From Paraburkholderia sp. (GTDB lineage Bacteria; Pseudomonadota; Gammaproteobacteria; Burkholderiales; Burkholderiaceae), in assembly GCF_024281035.1 (NCBI RefSeq), contig NZ_JAMXLH010000050.1, forward strand, positions 1 through 64,000: 64,000 nucleotides of DNA. Reading direction: 5' to 3'. The stretch's first letter is position 1. Every line of letters begins with the position of its first letter. The notes beneath the pieces were generated by a model that ran no database searches, was not told where the DNA came from, and saw only the letters and a program-made list of their open reading frames with translations. Made by a program: the position numbers and the translations under genes. This document shows positions 25,295 through 33,465 of this stretch, one piece after another.

Positions 25295-28200
25295 ATGAAC
25301 CTTCTTTTTTCGAGACGCCAGCTCATCAATCTGGCGGTCGTCGTGGCAGCCATCGGGGCCAACGCGTTCGTCGCATGGTCGCAGATCGGTTTGCAGCGCG
25401 AGATCGATACGCAGGCCGCGCGCGCCTCGCGCGTGAGGCATGACATCGCGCGCGTGCGCGATGTGCTGACCGGCGCGATCGGCGCGCTTGCCCGCCTGCA
25501 GACGACCGGGGAGCAGGAGGCGCCCGCTGCGCGCGCCGGGCGTGCCGCGCTGCTCGACGAAATCGTGCGATCGGCGCGCGCCGGGCTCGCGAACAATCCC
25601 GAGCTTGCCGGCCGGTTCGATGCGGTGGCGCCCGAAGCGATCTCGCTCGAGCACGATATCGACGACGCGCAGGCGCGCGACGCCCGGCAGCTGGCCGATG
25701 CCCAGGCCGCAGGCGCCGCCGGTGACGGCCACGCGGATTCCGGCGCTGCAGGTGCTACGGGTACTGCGAGTGCTGCGGGCGCGGCGCGCGTGGCGGGCGC
25801 TGCAAGCGATGTGCAAGGCGCCGGCGCGTCCGCCATCGTGGGCGAAGCCCGCGCTTCGCTCGCGAGCGACTACATTCGGCTCGACGCGCGCACCCACCAG
25901 CTCAACGCGAAGCTTGCGGGGCTCCAGAGCTCGGAGGATCTCGCCCTGGCCGGTGCGCTCAGCGAAGCGGCCCGGTCGGCGAGCCGCACGCTGCTGATGC
26001 TGGTCGTGACGATGCTCGCGGGCGTTACCGTGCTCATCTACACCTTCGCCGCGCGCGAGAATGCGGCTCGCGAGCTGCTGCGCGGCGTGCGCTCGCGCGG
26101 CGAGCGCTTCCAGGGGCTGTTCGACGCGCACCCCGTGCCGATGTACGTCTTCGACCGCGAGACGCTGCGCTTTCTCGCCGTCAACGCGGCGGCCATCCAG
26201 CAGTACGGCTACAGCGAAGAAGAATTCCTGACGATGACGATCCGCGACATCCGCCCGCCCGAGGACGTCTCGCGACTCGAACAGCACCTCACGCGCTCGG
26301 ACACGCTTACGCCGAACGTGCGCACGATGGCGGGCATCTGGCATCACCGGCGCCGCGACGGCTCGATCATTAGCGCGGATGTGTCGCACCACGCGCTGAC
26401 CTTCCTCGGCCGCGCCGCCGTATTCGTGCTCGCCGACGACGTCACCGACCAGATCATGGCCGAAGCCGAAGCCCAGCGCTCGAACCAGATGCTCGAAACG
26501 GTCATCGACAACATTCCGCAGCGCATCTTCTGGAAGGATGCTCAATCGCGCTACCTCGGCTGCAACATGGCGTTCGCGCGCGACGCGGGCCTCGCGTATC
26601 CCGAGCAGGTGGTCGGCAAGATCGACGATGAGCTGCCGTGGAGCACCTACGCGGCGTCCCTGCGCAGGCAGGATCTCGAAGTGCTCGAATCGGGGCTGCC
26701 GAACATCAACTTCGAGCAGGACCTCGTGATCCGCGGCGAGCACAAGACGAGGCTTTCGAGCAAGCTGCCGATGCTCGACGGCGAGGGCCGCGTGATCGGC
26801 GTGCTCGGCACCTACACCGACACCACCGCGCACAAGCGTGCGGATCTCGCGCTGCGCCTGCAAAGCCGCGCGCTCGACGCCTGCGTGAACGCCATTCTCA
26901 TCACGGCGCCGGGGCTGGACGGCAGCAATCTGATCGAATACGCGAACCCCGCATTCAGGCGCATCACGGGCTACGATCCCGCCGAAGTGCTCGGCCTCGA
27001 CAGCCGCCTGCTGCAGCGCGACGACCGCAACCAGGACGGACTTGTCGCGGTCCGGAAGGCGCTTGTCGCGGACCGCGAGGTGAGCGCCGTGCTGCGCAAT
27101 TACCGCAAGGACGGCGCGCTCTTCTGGAACCAGCTGCTGATCGCGCCGGTGCCCGGCGTCGATGGCCGCACCACGCACCACATCGGCATCATCAACGACG
27201 TCACCGAGCTGATCCGCTATCAGGAGCAGCTCGAATATCAGGCGAACTACGACAGCCTCACGATGCTGCCCAACCGCAACCTGCTGCGCACCCGCCTGCA
27301 GCAGGCGCTCATGGCTGCGCACCGGCAGGCGCGCAGCGTCGCCGTGGTGTTCGTCGACCTCGACGGTTTCAAGCACGTGAACGACAGCCTCGGCCACAGC
27401 GTCGGCGACCGGTTGCTCGCCGTGGTCGCCGAGCAGCTCGTGCGCTGCGTGGGTGCGGGCGACACCGTGGCGCGCCACGGCGGCGACGAGTTCGTGATCG
27501 TGCTCACCGATATCGTCGACGAGCGCGCGCTGGTCGGCTGGATGGAGCACGCGCGCGCGATCATCTCGGAGCCGTTGTGGGTCGACGGCACGGAGCTGTA
27601 CGTCGGCTGCAGCATGGGCGCGAGCCTGTATCCGCAGGACGGCGACGACGCCGAATCGCTGCTCAAGAAGGCCGACGTCGCGATGTACCGCGCGAAGGAC
27701 ATGGGGCGCAACACGTTCCAGTTCTTCCAGCCGGAGATGAACGCGAACGTCGACGTGCGCATGAACCTCGAACGGCGCCTGCGCCGCGCGCTGCGCGACG
27801 GCGAATTCAAGCTGCACTACCAGCCGCAGGTCGAGGTGGAAACGGGACGGATCATCGGCATGGAGGCGCTGGTGCGCTGGTTCGATCCCGATTCGGGGCT
27901 CGTGCCGCCCGCGAAGTTCATCCCGGTCGCGGAGGAGAGCGGCCTGATCGGTCCGTTGACGGACTGGGTGCTGCGCGAGGCCTGCCGCCAGAACCGCGCG
28001 TGGCAGCGCGCGGGGCTCTTGCCCGTGCGCATGTCGGTCAACGTGTCGGCGCGCGAATTCCATCAGCGCAATATCGCCGAAGTGGTGACCGAAGTGCTGG
28101 CCGAAACGGGACTCGACCCCTGCTACCTCGAACTCGAACTCACCGAGAGCGCGCTCATGCGCAACGCGGAAGAAGCCGTGTCCATGCTCAACGAACTGCA

Positions 28201-28561
28201 CGAGCTTGGAATTGGACTTGCGATCGACGACTTCGGCACCGGTTATTCGAGCCTGAGCTACCTGAAGCGCCTGCCCGTGGACCGGCTCAAGATCGACCAG
28301 TCGTTCGTGGCGGATATCGGCACGAACGGCAACGATCAGACGATCACGGCCGCGATCATCGCGCTCGCACACGAATTGCAGTTGAAGGTGATCGCGGAGG
28401 GCGTGGAGACGACCGTGCAGTTCGAGTTTCTGCGCGAGCGCGCGTGCGAGGAGATGCAGGGCTTCTTCTTTGCGCCTGCGCTGCCGGGCGACGATATCGA
28501 GCGCTTGCTGCGCGCGAGCGCCACGCCAGTCGAAAGCCGTGGCGTCGCGTGGGTGTCGTGA
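25295..28561 (+). CDS. Membrane-bound three-PAS GGDEF-EAL cyclic-di-GMP protein
   Basis: A 1088-residue signalling protein. It has a membrane helix at about 9-29, a periplasmic part with an Ala/Gly-rich insert (about 139-180), a second helix (about 233-252), PAS domains at about 271-375, 390-510 and 520-640, a GGDEF domain, and a C-terminal EAL domain. The cyclase signature GGDEF is intact at 729-733. The inhibitory I-site RxxD is not (GAGD in its place), so product inhibition is probably lost. The EAL motif at 857-859 and the later NVSAREF, ELTES and DDFGTGYSSL motifs are intact, so phosphodiesterase activity is likely. The input signal is unknown. Confidence 0.92.
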   Translation: MNLLFSRRQLINLAVVVAAIGANAFVAWSQIGLQREIDTQAARASRVRHDIARVRDVLTGAIGALARLQTTGEQEAPAARAGRAALLDEIVRSARAGLANNPELAGRFDAVAPEAISLEHDIDDAQARDARQLADAQAAGAAGDGHADSGAAGATGTASAAGAARVAGAASDVQGAGASAIVGEARASLASDYIRLDARTHQLNAKLAGLQSSEDLALAGALSEAARSASRTLLMLVVTMLAGVTVLIYTFAARENAARELLRGVRSRGERFQGLFDAHPVPMYVFDRETLRFLAVNAAAIQQYGYSEEEFLTMTIRDIRPPEDVSRLEQHLTRSDTLTPNVRTMAGIWHHRRRDGSIISADVSHHALTFLGRAAVFVLADDVTDQIMAEAEAQRSNQMLETVIDNIPQRIFWKDAQSRYLGCNMAFARDAGLAYPEQVVGKIDDELPWSTYAASLRRQDLEVLESGLPNINFEQDLVIRGEHKTRLSSKLPMLDGEGRVIGVLGTYTDTTAHKRADLALRLQSRALDACVNAILITAPGLDGSNLIEYANPAFRRITGYDPAEVLGLDSRLLQRDDRNQDGLVAVRKALVADREVSAVLRNYRKDGALFWNQLLIAPVPGVDGRTTHHIGIINDVTELIRYQEQLEYQANYDSLTMLPNRNLLRTRLQQALMAAHRQARSVAVVFVDLDGFKHVNDSLGHSVGDRLLAVVAEQLVRCVGAGDTVARHGGDEFVIVLTDIVDERALVGWMEHARAIISEPLWVDGTELYVGCSMGASLYPQDGDDAESLLKKADVAMYRAKDMGRNTFQFFQPEMNANVDVRMNLERRLRRALRDGEFKLHYQPQVEVETGRIIGMEALVRWFDPDSGLVPPAKFIPVAEESGLIGPLTDWVLREACRQNRAWQRAGLLPVRMSVNVSAREFHQRNIAEVVTEVLAETGLDPCYLELELTESALMRNAEEAVSMLNELHELGIGLAIDDFGTGYSSLSYLKRLPVDRLKIDQSFVADIGTNGNDQTITAAIIALAHELQLKVIAEGVETTVQFEFLRERACEEMQGFFFAPALPGDDIERLLRASATPVESRGVAWVS

Positions 28562-28596
28562 CGCACCGATGTGACGTATCGACGTGACGTATCGAC
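28558..28596. repeat. 13-bp tandem repeat over the stop codon of the GGDEF-EAL gene
   Basis: Three consecutive 13-bp units of the form GTGACGYAYCGAY, the last two identical, start at the gene's final bases and include its TGA stop at 28559-28561. Confidence 0.8.
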
Positions 28597-28609
28597 GTAA
28601 CAAGCGGTG

Positions 28610-28632
28610 CGGGGCGCTTGTGTTGCGCCCCG
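28610..28632. terminator. Terminator hairpin between convergent genes
   Basis: An 8-bp stem CGGGGCGC / GCGCCCCG with a 7-base loop lies between the stop codons of the GGDEF-EAL gene and the convergent thioesterase gene. TTTT follows 5 bases later on the plus strand. Confidence 0.65.
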
Positions 28633-28639
28633 GCAGGTT

Positions 28640-29035
28640 TTACTCGAGCGGCGGCAGCGGGCGCGGACGGCGGTCGTTGCCGGTGGCGACGTAGGTGAGC
28701 GTCGCTTCGGTGACTTTGACGACCTCATCGGCGAGACGCATGCGCTGGGCGTACACCTCGACTTCGACGGTCACCGACGTCCTGCCCGTCTTCACGATCT
28801 CGGCATAGAAACTCAGCAGATCGCCGACGAACACCGGCTGCTTGAAGAGAAACGAGTTCACCGCGACGGTCGCGACGCGGCCGTTCGCGCGGCGGCTCGC
28901 CGGGATCGAGCCGGCGATGTCGACCTGCGACATGATCCAGCCGCCGAAGACGTCGCCGTGGACGTTCGCGTCCGACGGCTGCGGCATCACGCGCAAGGCG
29001 GGCGGTTGTTGGGGGAGCGGATGGGCGTCGTTCAT
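28640..29035 (-). CDS. Acyl-CoA thioesterase, YciA-like hotdog protein
   Basis: A 131-residue single-hotdog thioesterase that hydrolyses acyl-CoA to the free acid and CoA. The signature is DANVHGDVFGGWIMSQVDIAG at about 22-42, which includes the catalytic aspartate (Asp39), followed by VAVNSFLFKQPV and TLTYVA near the end. This pattern is that of YciA/BACH-type enzymes active on short- to long-chain acyl-CoA. The gene is convergent with the GGDEF-EAL gene and divergent from the ABC exporter. Substrate chain length cannot be inferred. Confidence 0.88.
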   Translation of the reverse strand: MNDAHPLPQQPPALRVMPQPSDANVHGDVFGGWIMSQVDIAGSIPASRRANGRVATVAVNSFLFKQPVFVGDLLSFYAEIVKTGRTSVTVEVEVYAQRMRLADEVVKVTEATLTYVATGNDRRPRPLPPLE

Positions 29036-29189
29036 CGGTGATCCACAAAAAAAGGTGAAACGTTGGGGCGTCGGCGCGCCGCAAGGTACGCGGAAGGTGC
29101 GCCTAATGTACGACTAAAATGCGCCGGTTGGCGGGCCTCAGCGGCGTGTGCAGCGTTCTGCGACAATACCGGGACTAGGAATTGTACGA

Positions 29190-29228
29190 GAAAGCGGTAC
29201 GGGACAGCGGTACGGGAAAGCGGGCTGG
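29190..29228. repeat. 13-bp tandem array upstream of the ABC exporter
   Basis: Three consecutive 13-bp units of the form GAMAGCGGTACGG, the third degenerate, lie about 140-180 bp before the exporter start. Confidence 0.75.
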
Positions 29229-29260
29229 CGGCTGGCCGATGCAGACAGCGCGGTTCCTGC

Positions 29261-29304
29261 CGAACGCCCGCCGAACGCCCGCCAAACGCCCGCCAAACGC
29301 CCCG
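29261..29304. repeat. 11-bp tandem array upstream of the ABC exporter
   Basis: Four consecutive 11-bp units of the form CRAACGCCCGC lie 64-107 bp before the exporter start, next to the 13-bp array. Confidence 0.8.
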
Positions 29305-29367
29305 CCGACCCGTTGCCCGCAACGCCGCCGACACCCCGAAATACGCTCTCACGCCTCGCTTTCGCCC

Positions 29368-31251
29368 ATGCGCCGTTTCCCGTCCTCCAACGACCCCGTG
29401 CTGCCCGCCGTCGGCCCGCGCAACGACTGGCAGACGATCGTCTCGCTGCTGCCGTATCTCACGGCCTACAAATGGCGCGTGGCGTTCGCGCTCGCTTGCC
29501 TGATCGGCGCGAAGGTCGCGAACCTCGGCGTGCCGATCGTGATGAAGCACATCGTCGACAATCTCGCCGCGGTGCGCCATCTCGCGGCGCTCGGGCGCGA
29601 ACAAAACGCGCCCGGCATCGTGCTCGTCAGCGGGCTCGGGATGCTCGTGATCGCGTATGCGGTCGTGCGGCTCTCGACGTCGCTCTTCACCGAACTGCGC
29701 GAGATCCTGTTTTCGAAGGTGACGCAAAGCGCCGTGCGCCTGCTTGCGCTCAAGGTGTTCCGCCATCTGCACGCGCTGTCGCTGCGCTTCCATCTCGACC
29801 GGCAGACGGGCGGCATGTCGCGCGACATCGAGCGCGGCACGCGCGGCATCATGCAGCTCATTTCGTACTCGCTTTACAGCATCTTGCCGACGCTCGTGGA
29901 AGTGGGGCTCGTGCTCGGCTTCCTGGTCGTGAAGTACGAGGCGTATTACGCGATCGTCACGCTTATCGCGCTCGTCGTGTACATCGTGTTCACGGTGCGG
30001 GTGACCGAGTGGCGCACGCACTTTCGCCGCACGATGAACGAACTCGATTCGCGCGCGAATTCGCGCGCCATCGACTCGCTGCTCAACTACGAGACCGTCA
30101 AGTATTTCGGCAACGAAGAGTGGGAAGCGAAGCGTTACGACGAAAATCTGCAGCGCTACCGCGCGGCCGCGATCCAGTCGCAGCAGTCGCTCTCGGCGCT
30201 GAATTTCGGGCAGCAGACGATCATCGGCACGGGGCTCGTGTTCATCCTGTGGCGCGCGACGCAAGGCGTGATGGCGGGCAGGCTCACGCTCGGCGACCTC
30301 GTGCTCATCAACACGTTCATGCTGCAGCTCTACATTCCGCTTAATTTTCTCGGCGCCGTGTATCGCGAACTCAAGCAGAGCCTGACCGACATGGACCGCA
30401 TGTTCACGCTGCTCACGGTCTCGCGCGAAGTCGCCGACGCGCCGGGTGCGCCGCAGCTTGCCGTGCGCGGCGGCGAAGTGCGCTTTTCGCGCGTGAGCTT
30501 CGCGTATGAGCCGTCGCGGCAGATCCTGCACGACGTGAGCTTCACGATTGCCGCTGGGACGACGACGGCGGTGGTGGGCCACAGCGGCTCGGGCAAGTCG
30601 ACGCTCGCGCGCCTGCTGTTCCGCTTCTACGATCTCGAGCGCGAGACGGGCGGGGCGATCACGATCGACGGCCAGGATATCCGCGACGTCACGCAGGAGA
30701 CGCTGCGTGCGTCGATCGGCATCGTGCCGCAGGATACGGTGCTGTTCAACGACTCGATCTACTACAACATCGCGTACGGGCGGCCCGATGCGAGCCGTGA
30801 CGAAGTGATCGCGGCGGCGCGCGCGGCGCATATTCACGCGTTCATCGAGACGCTGCCGAAGGGCTATGACACGCCGGTCGGCGAGCGTGGACTGAAGCTG
30901 TCGGGCGGCGAGAAGCAGCGTGTCGCGATTGCGCGCACGCTGCTGAAGAATCCGCCGATCCTGCTGTTCGACGAGGCGACCTCGGCGCTCGATTCGCGCT
31001 CGGAGCGCGCGATCCAGCAGGAACTGGACAACATCGCGCGCGAGCGCACGACGCTCGTGATCGCGCACCGGCTCTCCACGGTCGTGCATGCCGAGCAGAT
31101 CATCGTGATGGACCATGGGCGGATCGTCGAGCGCGGCACGCATGCCGAATTGCTGCGCGCGGGCGGCCACTACGCGCAGATGTGGGCGCTTCAGCAGCAG
31201 AAGTCGAGCGAACCGGCCGGGCAGATGGCGGAGCCTGCGGGCGGGAAGTGA
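29368..31251 (+). CDS. ABC exporter, Atm1/HMT1 type
   Basis: A 627-residue half-transporter with a fused membrane domain (about 30-330, six helices) and ATPase domain. The nucleotide-binding motifs are intact: Walker A GHSGSGKST near 404, signature LSGGEKQR near 511, and Walker B ILLFDEATSALD near 531. The membrane part shows KYFGNEEWEAKRYDE and the NFGQQTII segment typical of Atm1-type exporters, which carry glutathione-linked compounds and support Fe-S or heavy-metal homeostasis. The ATG at 29368 is chosen because the upstream extension is repeat-derived. The substrate is inferred only from family. Confidence 0.9.
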   Translation: MRRFPSSNDPVLPAVGPRNDWQTIVSLLPYLTAYKWRVAFALACLIGAKVANLGVPIVMKHIVDNLAAVRHLAALGREQNAPGIVLVSGLGMLVIAYAVVRLSTSLFTELREILFSKVTQSAVRLLALKVFRHLHALSLRFHLDRQTGGMSRDIERGTRGIMQLISYSLYSILPTLVEVGLVLGFLVVKYEAYYAIVTLIALVVYIVFTVRVTEWRTHFRRTMNELDSRANSRAIDSLLNYETVKYFGNEEWEAKRYDENLQRYRAAAIQSQQSLSALNFGQQTIIGTGLVFILWRATQGVMAGRLTLGDLVLINTFMLQLYIPLNFLGAVYRELKQSLTDMDRMFTLLTVSREVADAPGAPQLAVRGGEVRFSRVSFAYEPSRQILHDVSFTIAAGTTTAVVGHSGSGKSTLARLLFRFYDLERETGGAITIDGQDIRDVTQETLRASIGIVPQDTVLFNDSIYYNIAYGRPDASRDEVIAAARAAHIHAFIETLPKGYDTPVGERGLKLSGGEKQRVAIARTLLKNPPILLFDEATSALDSRSERAIQQELDNIARERTTLVIAHRLSTVVHAEQIIVMDHGRIVERGTHAELLRAGGHYAQMWALQQQKSSEPAGQMAEPAGGK

Positions 31252-31325
31252 GGCGCGTGGCGGGTGGATTGGGCGCGCGTTGTGCGTGGGTTGGGCGTGG
31301 CGCTTGTGTGAGCCTGTGTGAGGCC

Positions 31326-31388
31326 CATGCGGTCCATGCGGCTCAGGCGGCTCAGGCGGCTCAGGCGGCTCAGGCGGCCCATGCAGCG
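31326..31388. repeat. 9-bp tandem array between convergent exporter and murU genes
   Basis: Seven consecutive 9-bp units of the form CAKGCGGYY (four identical CAGGCGGCT-type units at the centre) fill most of the 159-bp spacer. It is the array with the most uniform core copies in the window. Confidence 0.88.
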
Positions 31389-31410
31389 CGCACGGGCCGT
31401 CCGCTGCGCT

Positions 31411-32169
31411 TTAACCGTGCTGGCGGGCCAGCAAGGCTTCGTCGAGCGCCGCGAGTTGCGCGGGCGTGCCGACGTTTTCCCAGTGTCCTTCGTAAAGCTC
31501 GCCGCTCGCGCGCCGCTGCGCGATGCTCTCGCGGTAGTACGGCGTGAGCGCGCGCTTCGTGCCGCGCGCGAGCGCGCGGAACATGCGCGTGTCGTAGAGC
31601 CCGATGTTGCCGAAGGTGTAGCGCGGCGCTCCGTCGGCGGCGAGCACGCCATCGGCGCCGAGGGTGAAATCGCCGTTGGGATGGAACGGCGGATTCGGGA
31701 CCATCACGAGGTGCATATGCGGCTCGGGCTGCACGGCGAGTGCCTCGGCGCGTGCGTCGAGCCGCGCGAAGTCGAATTCGCTGTAGACGTCGCCGCTCAC
31801 GGCGAGGAACACCGCCGGTTCGCCGTTCAGTTCGAGGAGCGGCAGCGCTTCGGCGATCCCGCCCGCCGTCTCCAGCGCATCGCGCTCGGGCGAATAGCGC
31901 AGCGCGACGCCGAATTGCTCGCCGTCGCCGAGCGCCGCCTCGATCCGGTCGCCGAGCCACGCGTGATTGATCACGATATTCGTGTAACCCGCCGCCGCAA
32001 GCCGCTCGATCTGCCACGCGATCAGCGGTTTGCCGCCCGCGCTCAGCAGCGGTTTGGGACAGGTATCGGTAAGCGGGCGCATGCGTTCGCCGCGCCCGGC
32101 TGCGAAGATCATCGCCGTGCGCTCGAAACGGGCGCGGCTCATCGCGTGAATCTCGTCATGGGCGGGCAT
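31411..32169 (-). CDS. murU: N-acetylmuramate-1-phosphate uridylyltransferase MurU
   Basis: A 252-residue nucleotidyltransferase. In peptidoglycan recycling MurU makes UDP-MurNAc from MurNAc-1-phosphate, bypassing MurA. The family signature AAGRGERMRPLTDTCPKPLL lies just after the start, with the sugar-binding GGIAEALPLL and NIGLYD segments later. It starts 2 bp after the stop codon of amgK, which shows tight coupling. ATG at 32169 is used; an internal Met ten codons later is also possible. The same amgK-murU pair next to lptD is known from Pseudomonas putida. Confidence 0.9.
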   Translation of the reverse strand: MPAHDEIHAMSRARFERTAMIFAAGRGERMRPLTDTCPKPLLSAGGKPLIAWQIERLAAAGYTNIVINHAWLGDRIEAALGDGEQFGVALRYSPERDALETAGGIAEALPLLELNGEPAVFLAVSGDVYSEFDFARLDARAEALAVQPEPHMHLVMVPNPPFHPNGDFTLGADGVLAADGAPRYTFGNIGLYDTRMFRALARGTKRALTPYYRESIAQRRASGELYEGHWENVGTPAQLAALDEALLARQHG

Positions 32170-32171
32170 GG

Positions 32172-33242
32172 TCAGAAGGTGTAGCCGGTTTCGACGCTCG
32201 CGCCCTGCAGCTCGTCGATGAGCCGCGCGAACGCCGCCAGCGGCCGGTAACGATGCGCGACCTTGCTCGCGTAGCCGAGGAAGCGCGGCAGGTCGGCCAT
32301 GTAGTGCGCCTTGCCGTCGCGGTAGTTGATGCGGCAGAAGAGGCCGAGCACCTTGATGTGCCGCTGCAGGCCCATCCATTCGAGCTGGCGGTAGAAGTCG
32401 CCGAAGTCGGCGTCGACGGGCAGCCCGGCTTTTTTGGCGCGCTCCCAGTACCACGCGACGCAATCGAGTTCGAATTCCTCGTCCCAGCTGATAAACGCGT
32501 CGCGCAGCAGCGACGCAATGTCGTACGTGATCGGTCCGTACACCGCGTCCTGGAAGTCGAGCACGCCCGGATTCGGCGTTGCGATCATCAGGTTGCGCGG
32601 CATGAAATCGCGCAGCATGAACACCTGCGGCTGCATGCGCGCATTCGCCACGAGCAGCGCGAAGGTGCGATCGAGCACGCCGCGCGTGGCCTCGTCGATT
32701 TCGCGGCCGAGATGGCGCTGCAGAAACCACTCGGGCATCAGCTCCATTTCGCGGCGCAAAAACGCTTCGTCGAACGGCGGCAGCACGTCTTCGCGCGACG
32801 ACAGCTGCCAGCGGATCAGCGCATCGAGTGCGTCGCGCATCAGTTCGCGCGAGCGCGGGCCGGGGCCGGCTGCCTGCAACGCCTGCAGATACGGTGCGGC
32901 GCCGAGATCGGTCACGAGCATCAGGCCCGCTTCGAAGTCCACTTCCAGCACGCGCGGCACATGCACGCCCGCTGCGGCGAGCAGGTCGGCGATCCGGGCG
33001 AATTCGCGGCATTTTTCGGGCGGCGGCGCATCGACGGCGATCAGCGATGCGCCGTGCTCGCTGCTGCTACTGCTGCTGGCGATGCGAAAGTAGCGCCGGA
33101 AGCTCGCGTCGGAGGACGCCGGGACGAGCGTGGCGAGGTCGAGGGCGTAACGGTCCGCGTGGCGGGCAAGCCAGGCGGCGAGCAGGGTGTGCCGGGGATC
33201 GGCGGGAGTGTCGTCTAGGCGGGGTGCGGCGGTCGAGGTCAT
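32172..33242 (-). CDS. amgK: N-acetylmuramate/N-acetylglucosamine kinase AmgK
   Basis: A 356-residue aminoglycoside-phosphotransferase-fold kinase that phosphorylates recycled MurNAc and GlcNAc at the anomeric position. It has the N-terminal SSDASFRRYFR glycine-poor nucleotide loop, the catalytic loop LRDFMPRNLM with its aspartate, and the metal-binding VLDFQDAVYGP. A serine run (about 57-62) lies in a loop. The ATG at 33242 is the natural start; the frame stays open upstream but runs across the lptD promoter region. It is divergent from lptD and coupled to murU. Confidence 0.9.
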   Translation of the reverse strand: MTSTAAPRLDDTPADPRHTLLAAWLARHADRYALDLATLVPASSDASFRRYFRIASSSSSSEHGASLIAVDAPPPEKCREFARIADLLAAAGVHVPRVLEVDFEAGLMLVTDLGAAPYLQALQAAGPGPRSRELMRDALDALIRWQLSSREDVLPPFDEAFLRREMELMPEWFLQRHLGREIDEATRGVLDRTFALLVANARMQPQVFMLRDFMPRNLMIATPNPGVLDFQDAVYGPITYDIASLLRDAFISWDEEFELDCVAWYWERAKKAGLPVDADFGDFYRQLEWMGLQRHIKVLGLFCRINYRDGKAHYMADLPRFLGYASKVAHRYRPLAAFARLIDELQGASVETGYTF

Positions 33243-33281
33243 GAAAACCGGGGGCAAAATCAGTGGATCAACGTCTTGCCA

Positions 33282-33287
33282 TATAAT
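33282..33287 (+). promoter_or_regulatory. Possible -10 element in the amgK/lptD divergent region
   Basis: A consensus TATAAT lies 179 bp before lptD and 40 bp before amgK, in the most AT-rich part of the spacer. The same bases read on the minus strand also give TATTAT and similar -10-like hexamers, so either gene could use it. No clear -35 is seen. Confidence 0.35.
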
Positions 33288-33465
33288 ACCCCACGACTTT
33301 TTTGACGCGACCCGCGCCAAAGCCCACGTGACGGTTCGTACGCCGCCTCGATCGAACGATCGAGGGTAACCGGACGTGCAGCCGGGCCTCGCCTCGCGCC
33401 GGCGCGAGAGGCACGAGGCAGCGCTGGACCGGGCAGACGGCCGTGCCGATTCGCCAAAACCATAA

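Larger units (their letters stand above)
29036..29367. other. Divergent spacer with two tandem arrays
   Basis: This 332-bp region separates the thioesterase gene from the ABC exporter. It contains a 13-bp array, an 11-bp array and two -10-like hexamers on the plus strand (TAAAAT at 29115-29120 and GACAAT at 29162-29167). An open frame from 29182 joins the exporter frame, but its residues come from the repeats and look non-coding. Confidence 0.5.

Noticed and set aside
25196..28603. Long antisense frame over the GGDEF-EAL gene
   Set aside because: No known domain and composition typical of a shadow frame; the plus-strand frame has complete domains.
29039..29047. TGATCCACA resembling a DnaA box
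   Set aside because: Single site with a mismatch to TTATCCACA and no cluster or AT-rich unwinding region, so no evidence of an origin.
29182..29367. Longer N-terminus for the ABC exporter
   Set aside because: The extension is made by tandem repeats and lacks a ribosome site or family similarity.
31326..31388. Possible CRISPR-like repeat
   Set aside because: Units are only 9 bp, directly adjacent and without unique spacers, so it is a simple tandem repeat.
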